A stretch of DNA of 64,000 nt, taken from Porpolomopsis calyptriformis (Eukaryota > Basidiomycota > Agaricomycetes > Agaricales > Hygrophoraceae). Positions 44,935-56,040 of the stretch are shown here, piece by piece. Positions within the stretch are counted from its first letter, which is position 1. Every line of letters starts with the position of its first letter. The DNA is taken from contig OX621164.1 of NCBI GenBank assembly GCA_951640195.1, forward strand, positions 2,709,098 through 2,773,097, read 5' to 3'. The notes under the pieces are model-generated. The model ran no database searches. It saw nothing but the letters and a program-made list of their open reading frames with translations, and had not been told where the DNA came from. Position numbers and translations under genes: made by a program.

Positions 44935-45184
44935 AAGCGACTTGAATTTGGAAAGTTTGCTGACAAAAAAGTCGATCATGCCATGTTACCCCATGTGCAC
45001 GCCGATGTGTTGCGCTAGTACCTCATATCAGCCCCTTTCTAGGGTACCCCACTGTCCCTAGTTTTCCGACTCGCCTCCTATTTACTTTCTTCGCTATCCT
45101 GCAATCTTTGAAATCGATAAAACTGGTCGCCGATTTGTGACACCAGGCTTGGAGGACCTCGTAGAGCTGGACAAATTAACGTTG

Positions 45185-46339
45185 ATGACCCGGAAGTTGT
45201 CGTTGACAAGGCAAGATGGAGAAGAAGCAAGGGGTGTTGGTAGAGATGAAAGTGAAGAAGCAGAAGCAAGGGGTCTCTCTCATGCAGTTCCTGTATTTGA
45301 GTTTGACCCCTTCCTGATGTTTCTTTCCAGTTGCGTTTTGGGAGACATTCAATGCGTTGTGGCCATGCTGGAAGGTTTGCCGATGCCTCCAGGTCAAAAG
45401 CTCAAATCAGCACCTCCAGTCAAGGATTTGGTTTTGCATCGAGCTCAAAGCACAGGAGATACACCACTCATATCTGCCGCCCGGGAGGGCCATCTTAATG
45501 TGGTGGAACTGCTCCTTGAACATAGTGCAAAGCTCGACGATGTCAATGATTTCGGTCACTCCGCCTTGATGGAGGCTACTTTATAGTGGAGATACCCTGT
45601 CTGCCAATATCTCCTCACTCACAACGCAGATATCGCTCGTGAGAGCATCTCCAACCGCACTGTCCATGACCTCATCCTTGACAACGAATGCAATGAACAG
45701 TTGCGAGAGGCGATTTGTCCTGGGTACCCTAAAGCTTCGCTCAAAGCCACAGATCGTAAAAGCATCGAAACAATTCTTCCTCCTCTGCAGCCAACAACAT
45801 CTCAACCTCCCCTCCCGAGTCTACATCAACGATACCTGATATCAATCGCCAAGTGGGAATGCAATCCTTACGATCCGAAAACAGTGGCCATTCTCGATCG
45901 TAAAGGTTGTCCCCCTGTCTTAGCCCTAAGTGGGTGGACTCATTCGGAGTTAATTTACCGTGGCTATGCCATGTTGGATGGAGACGTATGGACGAAGAAG
46001 GCGCATGCACTCCGCAAGGAGCTTTCTCTTCAGTTGCAGGCTTCATCTTATGATCGCGATCGCAGCCCTGGTACCTTCCGTGCATGCCACGCCGAAACGC
46101 AACTTTCGGCATATTTCGTTGATAAGCATATCTTTCTACCCAGTGAGGGGATTAATGACCACCCGCTTTGTGATTTATCTAAACTGGCGCCTTCTGCTAC
46201 GCTGCTATCGGCCACTATCATCGTCAGCGAAGAACCATGCGATGCCTGCACAACTCTAAAGAAACGGTTGGAAAAGTTGGGAGTCTTTCTTGCGCTCAAG
46301 GTGGTCTATCCCCGATCCCTAGTAGCTTTTGCAGATTGA
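45185..46339 (+). CDS. Ankyrin-repeat protein with deaminase-fold domain
   Basis: The N-terminal half has ankyrin repeats (GDTPLISAAREGHLNVVELL, then DVNDFGHSALMEA and PVCQYLLTHNADI). The C-terminal half has a zinc deaminase core of the cytidine deaminase superfamily: CHAET near residue 300 (His ligand plus catalytic Glu) and SEEPCDAC near residue 349 (two Cys ligands), as in the DYW/SsdA-like nucleic-acid deaminase group found in fungal ankyrin proteins. Substrate unknown. An in-frame TAG stands at 45584-45586 between the ankyrin segments. Removing 45542-45586, which begins GT and ends TTTATAG, keeps the frame and deletes the TAG, so it may be an intron; otherwise the gene is interrupted. 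The start is uncertain: the frame is open without ATG back to 45062, so an upstream exon is possible. Confidence 0.65.
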
Positions 46340-48323
46340 AAACAGTCTTTGTAAGTTTTACCATGCTTCGTTGCTGATTTCTTTATGATTTCCCGCTTGC
46401 GATAGTGGGCAAGCAAAGTTTCTGCTATCATTCCATTCAGGTTTTTCGTAATGACGTCTGGTCATAGAAATCGTCCAATAAAAAAAGGTTTATTTGCTTA
46501 ATGTCAGCCAAAATATAGCCTCTGAAACGTATACAAGACAGACGATTTCCGCTCGACGTACTTCAGTAAGGGTGCAAGGGAGCCAATGGAGTTCGTTCCC
46601 AAATTTCGTTCTCTCCATCATCTGCCCTCGTTCTCGATGGTTATGGCAGTGAGGTCCCCCCATCCAGGCATGAGTCCGAGAGGGGAGACCGCTGTCCGAT
46701 GGCAAAGTTTGGTACGCTTATCCTTCATCCTTCCCTCTTCGCTGCCCGCGGTCTCACTCTCTCATACTAATTCTAGGAACGTACGTCGTAGCGTGGTGTC
46801 TTTGCTGTGTCTGCCCCTCGTCATCACCCGAAGCCATGGCATGCTTAGGGCCTGTTTCTGTGGCTGCAAGATGGTTTCGTGACCAGGTCGATGAGATCGT
46901 ATGGTGTCTCATAGATTTGGTGGTCGCGGGACTTGATCGTACTCGCTGGCCGGGTTCGATGCTTGCACTGGCTTTCGGATGGTTGCGGAGGTGGGAAGAT
47001 GGAGCCGTTTCTTGCAGCCTGTCTGCCACGGCAGCAATGTTCCATTCAGCCATAGCTGGGCTTGGGAGGTCCAGTAGCCGCGTACTGCTGTCCTTCATTC
47101 AGCCAGAGAACAAGACCATAGCCTATGTAAGTCATTATTCTTATCCTAGATGATCTCTCTGTTACTGATGATTTCCTTTGGACGTTCGACCAGTCGGTGG
47201 TGTCATCCGTTCGAAGCCACTCGGCTACGTTTTGGTGTAGATACATCCAACTGGTGGTTTCGTCCGACTACAGTAGCCAAAACAAATGCGTGCAGGCAGC
47301 GAGCAATTGGTGCGTTTACACTGTCTTCTCAATTAACCTTGTCCTAACTCGACAATTGTCGCAGACAACTGGACAAATCTATTTCACAGGTTAATATCAG
47401 CCTCGATTAAGCCTGGGTACTGCTAAGTCTTCTGGGGATCCAGCAGCCCACGAGTCAAGAGGTCTGCCAGGACGAATGTCAATGCTGGGATGAAAACCAG
47501 CTTAGATATGCCTTGACCGCTGCCGGCGACCTTCTGCTGTCGGGCTCTGGAAGTGACATCACTCTTGTTCGGTTGGTATTCATCCAGGGTACCCCCGTCT
47601 ATTTTCCTCCTTTGGAGGGGATTTTCCCCGCGGATCCCTTTGCCCGGCTGTAGTATCAAAAGGCATATGGGATACCTTTCTCTGGTACCTTATTCCATAG
47701 GCAGGTAATCGTGTCTTACCCACCCTGTATTCATCATCCTCAACTCAATCTCACTGTTCGATTGACACCCTCAACCCCTGTTTTGGTGTCATACCTATAG
47801 TACCACCGTGTTGTCGGATCCAAGTTTGTTTCTTGTTGTCAGAATTCGTTTCACGAATCCTCTATATATTCCATTATTCCATTGTTCCCCTAGCAAATGG
47901 GTCAGAAGCATCACAGAACTTGTTGAAACGCGGAATTCCCACACTCACACAGTTGTCCGCTTACGAGACTCGACCGACCTGTTAGTGTACAGATTTTCCA
48001 GGATTCCTTGTACATTGTACTTACTTCCCAGTAATGAGGATTCCAAAAAAAGAACGCAACGGTATAGAGAGGATGGGAGGAGAGTGGTCAAAAACGGAGG
48101 AAGATGACGCAAAAAGACAGTAGAGCATAAGATCGGAGAAGAAAGACGATGAGGGTTATCTTCCGTTCGGTTCGCCGATTTGAAGAGGTAAAGCAGATAA
48201 CAGAACAGAGAGAAGCAGATAGCATAGTCAGCAACAGCATGATAAAGCAGATAGCAGAGCGAGCGACAGCGGAAAAGGCAGAGAGCGAACAGCAGTGATA
48301 GATATCGAGGAACAGACAAAGAA
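46340..48323. other. Gene-poor interval, one weak ORF
   Basis: No convincing gene. An ORF at 46836-47153 (+) begins MACLGPVSVAARWFRDQVDE and is hydrophobic, with a plausible GTAAGT donor near its end (47127) and an acceptor-like TTCGACCAG near 47193, but no family signature. The part at 48130-48300 is purine-rich with AAGCAGATA(G/A)CA-like repeats and lies in the 3' region of the methyltransferase gene. Confidence 0.4.
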
Positions 48324-50381
48324 TCAAGGGGTTGCATCGTAATCGAACTTGACAGCCTCGAACACACGGATGGTGCGCACATGTGTGAAATCGCGTTGAT
48401 ATTTGACATACGATGGTGACCGACTGTCCGTTTTGTCCTGTGTTTGTGACGTAGATTCATCCATTCGCATCTCAGGTACATCTGATGGCCAATTAAAACG
48501 ATTACGGCGGAATCTACGCATCGATCTGTGTTAGGTGTACCAACCCGAAAGCTATGTACTCACGATTCGTAGTCCCATATCAAGTCCTTCAAGTGGGCTT
48601 CTCCAATAAGCCTCCCCCCATTCTTATCCTTGAGTTGTGCGATAAAATCGGCGAGAGCAGGTTTACACCCAAGCAAAACATGCATGTATTTACAGACATG
48701 CATCTCAAGCTCGAATGGTTGAAGAGGCAAAAAAGTAACTGGCCAGACGACTAAGCCTGGAGACTGGGCTCGAGTAGATGGAGAGACCATATTGGCGCAA
48801 CTGTCATCTTTGATGCGGTTGCCTTTGGAGGACTGCTGTAGTGGCCTAACCATTAAATTTTCGTCACTTGACCTCCCTTTCAATCTCTGGCTCTTCTTCA
48901 ACTTCCTCCGCCTCTTCTCCATGCCCTTTTCCTCCTCGTCTTTCTTATCCCACTCGATGGTAAACAAAGATGTCTTGCCCGAGGAGCCTGAACCAGAGGC
49001 AAATCCAGAATCGGTGCTTCCCTTGGATGACCTCCGAGAGTCCTTGTTTTCCTCCCGCGGTTCGGCAGGAACCAACGACAAATGCGAAGTGCAGAGCTTT
49101 TTTGCCCCTTTTCGCCCAAAGATGAGGCGTAACAGGTCCAGGATGAACGTATGGGGCTCGGAATGAATACAAAACCTCCTCAGCATGTGCCCAAATACAG
49201 TTTCGAGAGCTTTGGACGATTTCACTTGAGACTTCCAATGGGAGTAGTGATCGATCTGTGGCAGTGAATAATGGGAAGTTGGTTTTGCTTCCACATGTGG
49301 GAGGGTCATATCAATTCCTTCGTCCGTCAGGCGATCATCTTGGTCCGAATCGGTTTCGAAAACAGAGGCAGAAGGTACCTTGGCACACCGTCCGTGGGAC
49401 GATGTGGTATGAGTTGACGGTGACGCGGGAGGGTTGCCATAAGGGAAGAGGATTTGATCGTCGATGAATTCAAGACGTCCTCCAGGAGTTAAAACTCGAT
49501 GGACTTCGCCAATGACAAATTCCCATTTATCACAAGGAATGCAGAGAGAGAGATTAGCCATCCTCACGAGATCAAATGAGCATTCAGGAAATGGAAGCCT
49601 GTATTTAAGACTGATTCGAGATACGCCAATGAGTGCTCTGCACAAGGGCTTGAAATAGTGGAACGAACAAATTCCCCCTAATAAATTCAACGTTCTCAAC
49701 AGACAATCGCTCCTTCTGCAACCATTCGCTGGAAAGGTCCACTAAATCGAATCCAGTGAATTTTGTCCCATGCGACTTCCAGAAGGCGGCTGCGTCCAGT
49801 ATCCAACGACCTCGGCCGCAGCCAAGGTCAAGAACAGTGGATGGTGGATGCCGAGGACTGGTAAATATTGGAGTGCCAGTTGGGTTGAGACGACGGAGTA
49901 GGATTTCAGTGTAGCGATCGCTGATGCCATGCCAGCCGATTAAACAGCAGAATGAGAAGGGATGTGATAAAGGCTCACTTATCCAAGAGAACTGGTTCAT
50001 AAGCTTGCATGTACGGTGCCTCACCTTGGTATGGGTGGAGTTTCATCCCGTGGCACGTAAGGAAATGAGACTTTTCCTCGAAGCTTTCAGTCTCATCTTC
50101 TTCCTGTACTTGTGTCATCCTGGCGGAGAAGCCTCTTCGCAGAGATGACGAATGGTAGACATTGGAATTCTTTGCTGTATGTTGGGATAGCAGGGAGGCC
50201 GTTGACGAGGACTCGGGCTGCTTTCCCTTGAAAAACAACATGATGGAAGGCGAGCGAAGCTAAGAGAGTTGCGTACGAAGTTGACACCGAGAGTGAACTC
50301 GGTAGATGTTTGCGATAGAGGAGGAAAGAGTGAAGGTGGATCCGCCGTGACTTGGAGTTTCTCCGGCAGGATCAATGCCAT
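48324..50381 (-). CDS. Large SAM-dependent methyltransferase, unknown role
   Basis: Class I methyltransferase with long insertions. Five exons: 50277-50381, 49979-50226, 49669-49920, 48564-49610 and 48324-48525, 617 aa. The core is residues ~110-230: YMQAYEPVLLDNDRYTEILL, motif I VLDLGCGRGRW near 150, acidic loop FTGFDLVDLS, RLPFPECSFDLVRM (motif II/III) and EVHRVLTPGGRLEFIDD. After the core come a Ser-rich linker and a C-terminal part with HSEPHTFILDLLRLIFGRKG. This layout fits fungal UMTA/TAM-type enzymes of unknown substrate. The start MALILPEK is chosen; an upstream in-frame ATG at 50408 adds nine residues. No targeting signal is seen. Confidence 0.75.
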
Positions 50382-50789
50382 GGAAGGTGATGTGGCTAGC
50401 ACCCTCACAAAAATAGGGTGTTAGCCACAATGCTCGGACCTGCCATGGCTTTGACCTTTCGAGAGAAAACTAGAAACCAGAAGCCACATTTAGCGAGAGG
50501 GGTGTCCATCAAAAGAAAAGACTCGGACACGATACTCAAAGTATCGATCTTTTCCTCTGCCACGAAGATCTAAGCGACCGAAAATGGCTGTCAACGCTGC
50601 GTGCTGCGATGCAGCTCTGGGTTCAGCACGCTTTGCTTGTTCGATGGGTGAAGGGGCCATCCGGCATTGTACAAATTAGCCGAACCATCTGACCAAATTT
50701 GTTCATTCCAAGTCAATACAACATTGGATGCTTTTCGTAAAGATGTGACTGTCTTTTTTTGTTAATTTTAGACTAACAACCTCATAGAT
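50382..50789. other. Divergent intergenic region, methyltransferase / LRP1
   Basis: 408 bp between two start codons; no gene seen. Confidence 0.4.
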
Positions 50790-51791
50790 ATGACGAGCGA
50801 AACCACCAAAGTCAAATCCAACTTATCCAGCTTGTCCAATTCCTTGGATGAACTTGAAGCCACTCTGGAACCACTCTTTGCGCAAAGTCTGCCAGGGTTC
50901 ATGGCTAATCTGGACAAGATGCAACAGGCAAAACTCCAGGTAGTCTTGCCGTACCTCATCTACGATCTTATTTTCAGTGCGTACCGTGCTCCCATTGTTG
51001 AGTTTGGTAATATAGATCGTGTGTGTGTACAGTCTACCTCAAGTCAAGAGGGATCGATCCCAAGACTCACCCCGTCATTGCTGAATTGGTGCGTTCTCAT
51101 TCCTACTCAAAACTTCCATACTAAAACTACCTAAGGAGCGGGTACGACAATATTTCGGCAAAATCACCAGTGCAGAAGACCCGGCGAAGAGTGAGTTAAA
51201 TTACTTTCAGAGACCAATTGGTTTCGCTCACACAATAAATAAAAAACACAGAACGACTCGAGATCGACAAATCCGCCGCGGGCCGATTCATCAAGCACGC
51301 CATCGCCCAAGCTAAAACAGCTCAAACTCCCTCCAGTACCGGGCCCGAGCCCGAGCTCGATCCTGATCCTGTCCTCGCAGGGCCAAGCAGAGAGACCCCC
51401 GTTCCCCCATCCATAAAGGTCACGAAAAAGATGCGCGAACGCGCGCGCTACGAGAACGAACTTGCCATGGCAGACGCGACACGCGGCAGGGCGGAAGAGG
51501 AGGAGGAAGCAGAAGGGCTGCAAGTGTGGGATTCGGTGCCACCGGACGACGAAGATGAGGAGATGGAGGAAGGCGAGGGACTAGAAGAATCTACGGGGAA
51601 AGGAAAGGAGAAAGCGACGGAGGACGATGGCTCTCTACCCGCCATGCACGGATGGACGAAGAGAAGACGACCGGCCGTCGATCCTTTTGCCGGTGAACAC
51701 TTTCCGTCGCATGCCTTCTTCTTCTGGGAAACGCTAATGGCTTGAATCTCCCCCGTTAGGATACAGAGACGACCTATCAACATCTGACTAG
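50790..51791 (+). CDS. LRP1: C1D/Lrp1 (Rrp47) nuclear exosome cofactor
   Basis: Sas10/Utp3/C1D family RNA-binding cofactor that partners Rrp6 in rRNA and snoRNA 3' processing. Five exons: 50790-50976, 51033-51088, 51136-51190, 51252-51692 and 51760-51791, 256 aa. Seen: the helical domain LDELEATLEPLFAQSLPGF, QQAKLQVVLPYLIYDLIF, IYLKSRGIDPKTHPV, ELERVRQYFGKI, then the basic block RLEIDKSAAGRFIKHAI diagnostic of the family. A long acidic, Lys-rich tail follows (EDEEMEEGEGLEE), as in nucleolar proteins, and the last exon adds only ten residues. Start is the first ATG in frame. Confidence 0.9.
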
Positions 51792-52059
51792 ACTGTACGA
51801 ACGAACAGTTTAGTAATACAAAATCCTCGACCAGCAATCAGTCTTTCACACCGCCAGGGTGGTGATGTAAAGGCATGAGTCGGCAATTTACTTCAGATCC
51901 CAATGCAATTTCACCATTTGCCATTCGTGAAGCACTTGATCGATTGCATTTGATTCATCGGGTGTTACAGAAGCCAGTAAATACAAACTTGTGTCCAAGA
52001 TACAAGTTGAAAACGTTTGACGGGAAAGAAAGAGACAATACAAAGAGATGAGGGAGTTC
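51792..52059. other. Convergent intergenic region, LRP1 / F-box-LRR
   Basis: 268 bp holding two 3' ends; no gene seen. Confidence 0.4.
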
Positions 52060-55000
52060 TTACATTACTCTACAGCCTTCGCTAGAATTCGTGTCAAAGG
52101 GCGTCGGGGAACTTCCGCCAGATACCCTTCTCCCGCTCCCGGGAGACCACCACCTACCCCTATTCGTCGTGACGAGATACTCTTCCGAATCAGTCACACT
52201 TCCATTCGAATCATTCGCCGCCCTCCGCGAAGTAGTCTTGCGACGCTTCTTCCTCGCTGCCTTAACAGCATCAACCGTCTGCCAGGAGTAAAAAGTCTTC
52301 AACACCACCCTGGTCTCGTCACACTCGTCCTGCCCAATCTTCAGGTCCTCTTTGTCCCTCCCGTCAAGATACTTCAGCTTCCGCCCATGGTGCGACCGCC
52401 AGCCCAACCTCGGTCGTATGGACGTGGAGAGCTCCTTCACCAGTGGCTCGCTGATACCGCGACAATCGATAGCAACAATTTGGGCATCAGCAATCTGCCG
52501 CTCGCGAGCAGTCCGCACGAATTCTTTCAACACCGAGCCCGATACATGGGTATTATCGACTTCCAGCACTCGTAGGCGCGGGCAACCGCGAACGAGAGAA
52601 AGAAGGGCGTGATCCGTAATACTGGTGGCAAACGATACAGCCAAATGTTCCAGTGCATGACCCGGTCGAAGGTCTTCCAGACCCAGACCTAGGTCCGAGA
52701 GGGGATCGGGAGTGATCGCTGCGATGACAGCGTCGGTGATTTCGTTGGCATCTTCGAGATCCAACCTGCGAATGAATGTGGTCGTATTCAACAAGCGGAC
52801 GAGCCCGTCATCCCTGAGTTCGGCACCAATACCTGCCATTTCCAGCAATTCTAAATGAGGAACGGTGTAGGCCAGATTGGAACAAGCAATGTCTGTCAGG
52901 AGGACGCAAGAGGAGAGACATAAATGTCGAAGGCGAGTAACACGTCTGCGATATTTGCGAGGATCTCCAGGATCACGCCCAGCCTCGCGTGATGTCAAAA
53001 AAATAGTCTCCTCTCCGAAAGCTTCATCGTCGTCAAATGATACAAAGGCCTCCAAGGCCGAATTATGTAGTTGGCGGGCATAGCTAAGATCCAGTACCTC
53101 GAGGTAAGGCGCAGCCCTACCGAGAGTCGCCATAATCTTGTCATTGATTTGCTTCAGCCCCGAGAGTCGAAGCTCCTTCAAGAGGAGACGCTCTCCACGA
53201 GAAATCACAGCAGAAGTGAGAGAAAGTAGGCCATACCCGTCCATCGACGGGCATCTACTTAGATTCAAAGAGATAAGCTGTGGACAATATGCCGCAAGGA
53301 CATCACAAGTCGTGTTCGTAACCGCATTGAGCCCCTTTAAGGAGAGTGTCTGTAGGGAAGGGGAGCGTATTAACAGGTGATGTAGTGACCGTGTTGTCAA
53401 AGCGGAGCAACCCTGGAGGTTGATAGATGTAAGTTGGGTGCAGGATAAGTTGCCAAGAGGAGCTGGTTCGAGGCAGAGAGATGTTGTGACATCAGAGAGA
53501 GTGGTAGCAAGTAGGTTACTGTGACCCATAAGATTGAGAGCGCGAATGAAAGTGCCAGCGGTCCCCGCGAGGCGAAGAAGAAGAGAAGGAGGTATCTTCG
53601 GGAAGGAGTGAAGGTCAAGATTCGTCCATAGTTGACCATCAAAAACGAGGGTATGCCATGGTTTAGACACCTGAAAGATAGTCAATTATCAAATGTGCAC
53701 ACCAGAATTTATGCTGACCCTGCTGAGCTTGACAAGTTCTCGAATTCCTCTGTCTCTCCCAACCCATTTCCCTTTGAGAGAGGAGGCCTTGAGGACGGTC
53801 CATTTTCCCTCCATTTTGTACCGCTCGTACTCTGCCTCGTGCAGGGCAAGCAAAGAAGACATGATTTCCAATCGCAATTCTCTGGGAATTTCGTCGAAAT
53901 AATTGCGAGCGAGGAGAGGAATAGGCGCCAAGATGTCCGCACACACGGGAGTGGCGATGTCAATGGATGAATACGGAAGAGGGGACGAATAAGAGCGGCC
54001 TTTGACTTTGAGGCCGCCATGGCCAGTGCGGAAATATGGGTGGTCCACATTCAGACCAAGATAAGTCGAAAACGGGATGGCAGAAGAGGCGGCGGCGCCT
54101 CTGCGAGATTTGAGATCCGCGCGCCAAGGCAGGAGGCAGTTGCCTTGCCCTACGTCGGACAACTCGGTGTGAATATCTTGAGGGTGAGTAGCCGCGCCAT
54201 TAGTTTGGTCGTCATCGAGACGTGAATCTGTGGGGTCGCGGCGCCTCCGAAAGAGTAGCTTACGGGCGAGAGAATCGGATACCTTGGGTGAACCGAGTTT
54301 GATCCTGGGCACGGAGTGTGTGGAGTGAATGGATAAAGTAGAGAAAGAACGCCGTCGAGAAGGCATGCGCCTCAGGGTGGGAGGGCTCTTCTTGGCGTTC
54401 AAAGGGCTGGTCTCGTCGTCAGTCAAGTTTGGAGGTTGGTCTGAGGGTGGGTCCAAGTCGGTCTTGGTCAAGGATCCATAACCTGAACCGTAAGAAGAAG
54501 GAGCGGAGGGAAGGGGTATCGAAACAGGTGAGGGCCAAGGGATGCTTCCATAAGTCAATTCTGTGGGGAGGGAATATGAATAAGAGAGGGAGAATGAGCT
54601 CGGGTTTCCCGTACCGAATGAAGAAGGCCCGGGAGTGGAGGGCATCCAACTGGGGGATGGCCAAGGGATGTTGCCGTAACCGAATTCGGCGGGAGAGAAC
54701 GGGGGAAGGGTAGGGGGGAGTTCTTTGCCCTTCCCTTTATTCGGGAGAGGTTGGGTGGGGTCGCGAGAGTCCAGCTGGTCATGGCCCAAAGACCTGAGGA
54801 TGTCGTCGAGGGGAGAGTGAAGATCGAAATATGAAGAATAGAGGTGGGGATCGGCTCCAGTGGATGAGCCTGAGTTGGAGGGCGAGAGGTCAAAGAGGTC
54901 ATGGTGTGCGTCTGTGGAGGTACTGGTTCTGATGGGTACTGGCTGAGAGACAGATTTGCCCTTGTCTGTGGTCGGAGAGATGGGCTGATCACCGTAAGGA

Positions 55001-55158
55001 GAGGGAGGACGGGTGGATGCGAGGGATGAGGGTCTAGTGGAAGGAGTCGATGAGTGAGATTGAGAGAAATGGTGAAAGATGCTGATAGCTATTGGATCGT
55101 CAAAGGAATCAAACTGGAACAGAGGGTCGTCGTTATCGATGTCGTGGGTGCGGCTCAT
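52060..55158 (-). CDS. F-box/leucine-rich-repeat protein (Grr1/FBXL-like)
   Basis: Probable SCF ubiquitin-ligase substrate receptor. Two exons: 53719-55158 and 52060-53670, 1016 aa. The first ~410 residues are disordered, Ser/Pro-rich (repeats of YGxIPWPSP). An F-box-like helix starts near residue 421 (FDEIPRELRLEIMSSLL) and continues after a basic spacer into the second exon with VSKPWHTLVFDGQLWTNLDL, the usual F-box end. Then follow at least ten cysteine-type LRRs (LTSINLQGCSALT, LISLNLSRCPSMD, LRHLCLSSCVLLTD, LEVLDLSYARQL). The C-terminal tail is basic (KAARKKRRKTTSRRA). It is unrelated in sequence to the tandem F-box-like genes at 11-17 kb. Confidence 0.88.
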
Positions 55159-55450
55159 TGGGAAGTAAAGATTAGTTGTTGGGAGGTAATGGTAATAGAA
55201 GACGAGGGGAAGGAGAACGACGAGGGAGGGAGGGGAGGGTTTCGGTGAGGCGGGTCAGCTGGTGACATTATATGGCCTAATCAAGCGCGTGTCGCTCATT
55301 TCACTCACTCACCCATTCTTGTCAACGTCTGGTGGGGTGAACAGGGAACAAATATCATTATAGAAGCTGGAGCAGCCGTGACAGAATAAAAATATCGTTC
55401 GGGAAGCGTTTGGGACTTGTAAGAGAGGGGGGGGGGTGAAAAGGGGGATT
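55159..55450. other. Intergenic, upstream of F-box/LRR
   Basis: Promoter side of the F-box/LRR gene and 3' side of the small HMG-like gene. It contains a ten-base G run at about 55427-55436. No gene seen. Confidence 0.4.
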
Positions 55451-55777
55451 TTATTCAGCTCTGTTGGGATTCTCTTTGGCGGTCTTCCAGTTGGAGGTAG
55501 CCATCTTGAACCTGGGGGGAATACGATCAGTGTGAGATGAAGTGAACACGGAGAGAGACGGACCTTTCTTGGTGAGTTAAATCGGGTTCGAGTTCCTTCA
55601 ACTTGCCCATCTCGGATTTCATGAAGCGATTAAATGCACTCAGTTTCTTCTTTCCGGCACCGCTCGATTTTGCTACATGAAAAGTTTCAGTTTGAGTCAA
55701 AAAACGCGTGAGGGGTGGAAAACACATTTCTTCGCGGGTTTCTCGGACGCAGCCTGGGTTGCTGTTCGCGGGGCCAT
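55451..55777 (-). CDS. Small YABBY/HMG-like DNA-binding protein
   Basis: Three exons: 55726-55777, 55564-55672 and 55451-55511, 73 aa. A basic Lys/Ala/Ser-rich start (ASEKPAKKSKSSGAGKKK) leads into KLSAFNRFMKSEMGKL, then EPDLTHQERFKMATSNWK, which matches the helix pattern of the YABBY/HMG-box group (SAYNRF...IK...P..SH.E.F..A..NW). It is probably a chromatin or nucleic-acid-binding protein; fungal members are short and of unknown function. All three exons are needed for the motif. Confidence 0.75.
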
Positions 55778-56040
55778 GGTCGTGACAGGAGAGCGTGTCA
55801 AGTGGGATGTGATAGGGCAGCAATTGAGCAATTGAGGAAACGATTCGAATGGGATACGAACGTGACGAAAAGACGCGGTGAGGATGTGGTCAAGAGGAGA
55901 GACAGGACTGGGAACATTTTATTTTATTTTATTTTTATTTCGTTCAACTTTTTTTTGCGGAGCTTGATAATAGAAAAAGTGTTTAACAGGACCCCAGTCA
56001 GTCCTCTCATTTCCTATTAAGGACATCCGACTGAGATCAC
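55778..56040. other. Intergenic, small HMG-like gene / VPS33
   Basis: 263 bp; T-rich tract at 55918-55955 probably belongs to the VPS33 3' end. No gene seen. Confidence 0.4.

Noticed and set aside
47700..47960. TATA-like and terminal features suggestive of a solo LTR
   Set aside because: No paired terminal repeats, target duplication, primer-binding site or reverse transcriptase was found.
52060..52575. Open frames of 60-175 codons on the strand opposite RAD5, EF2, SIN3 and the F-box/LRR gene
   Set aside because: Shadow frames: they follow codon bias of the real gene, lack family motifs and cross known introns without splice sites.
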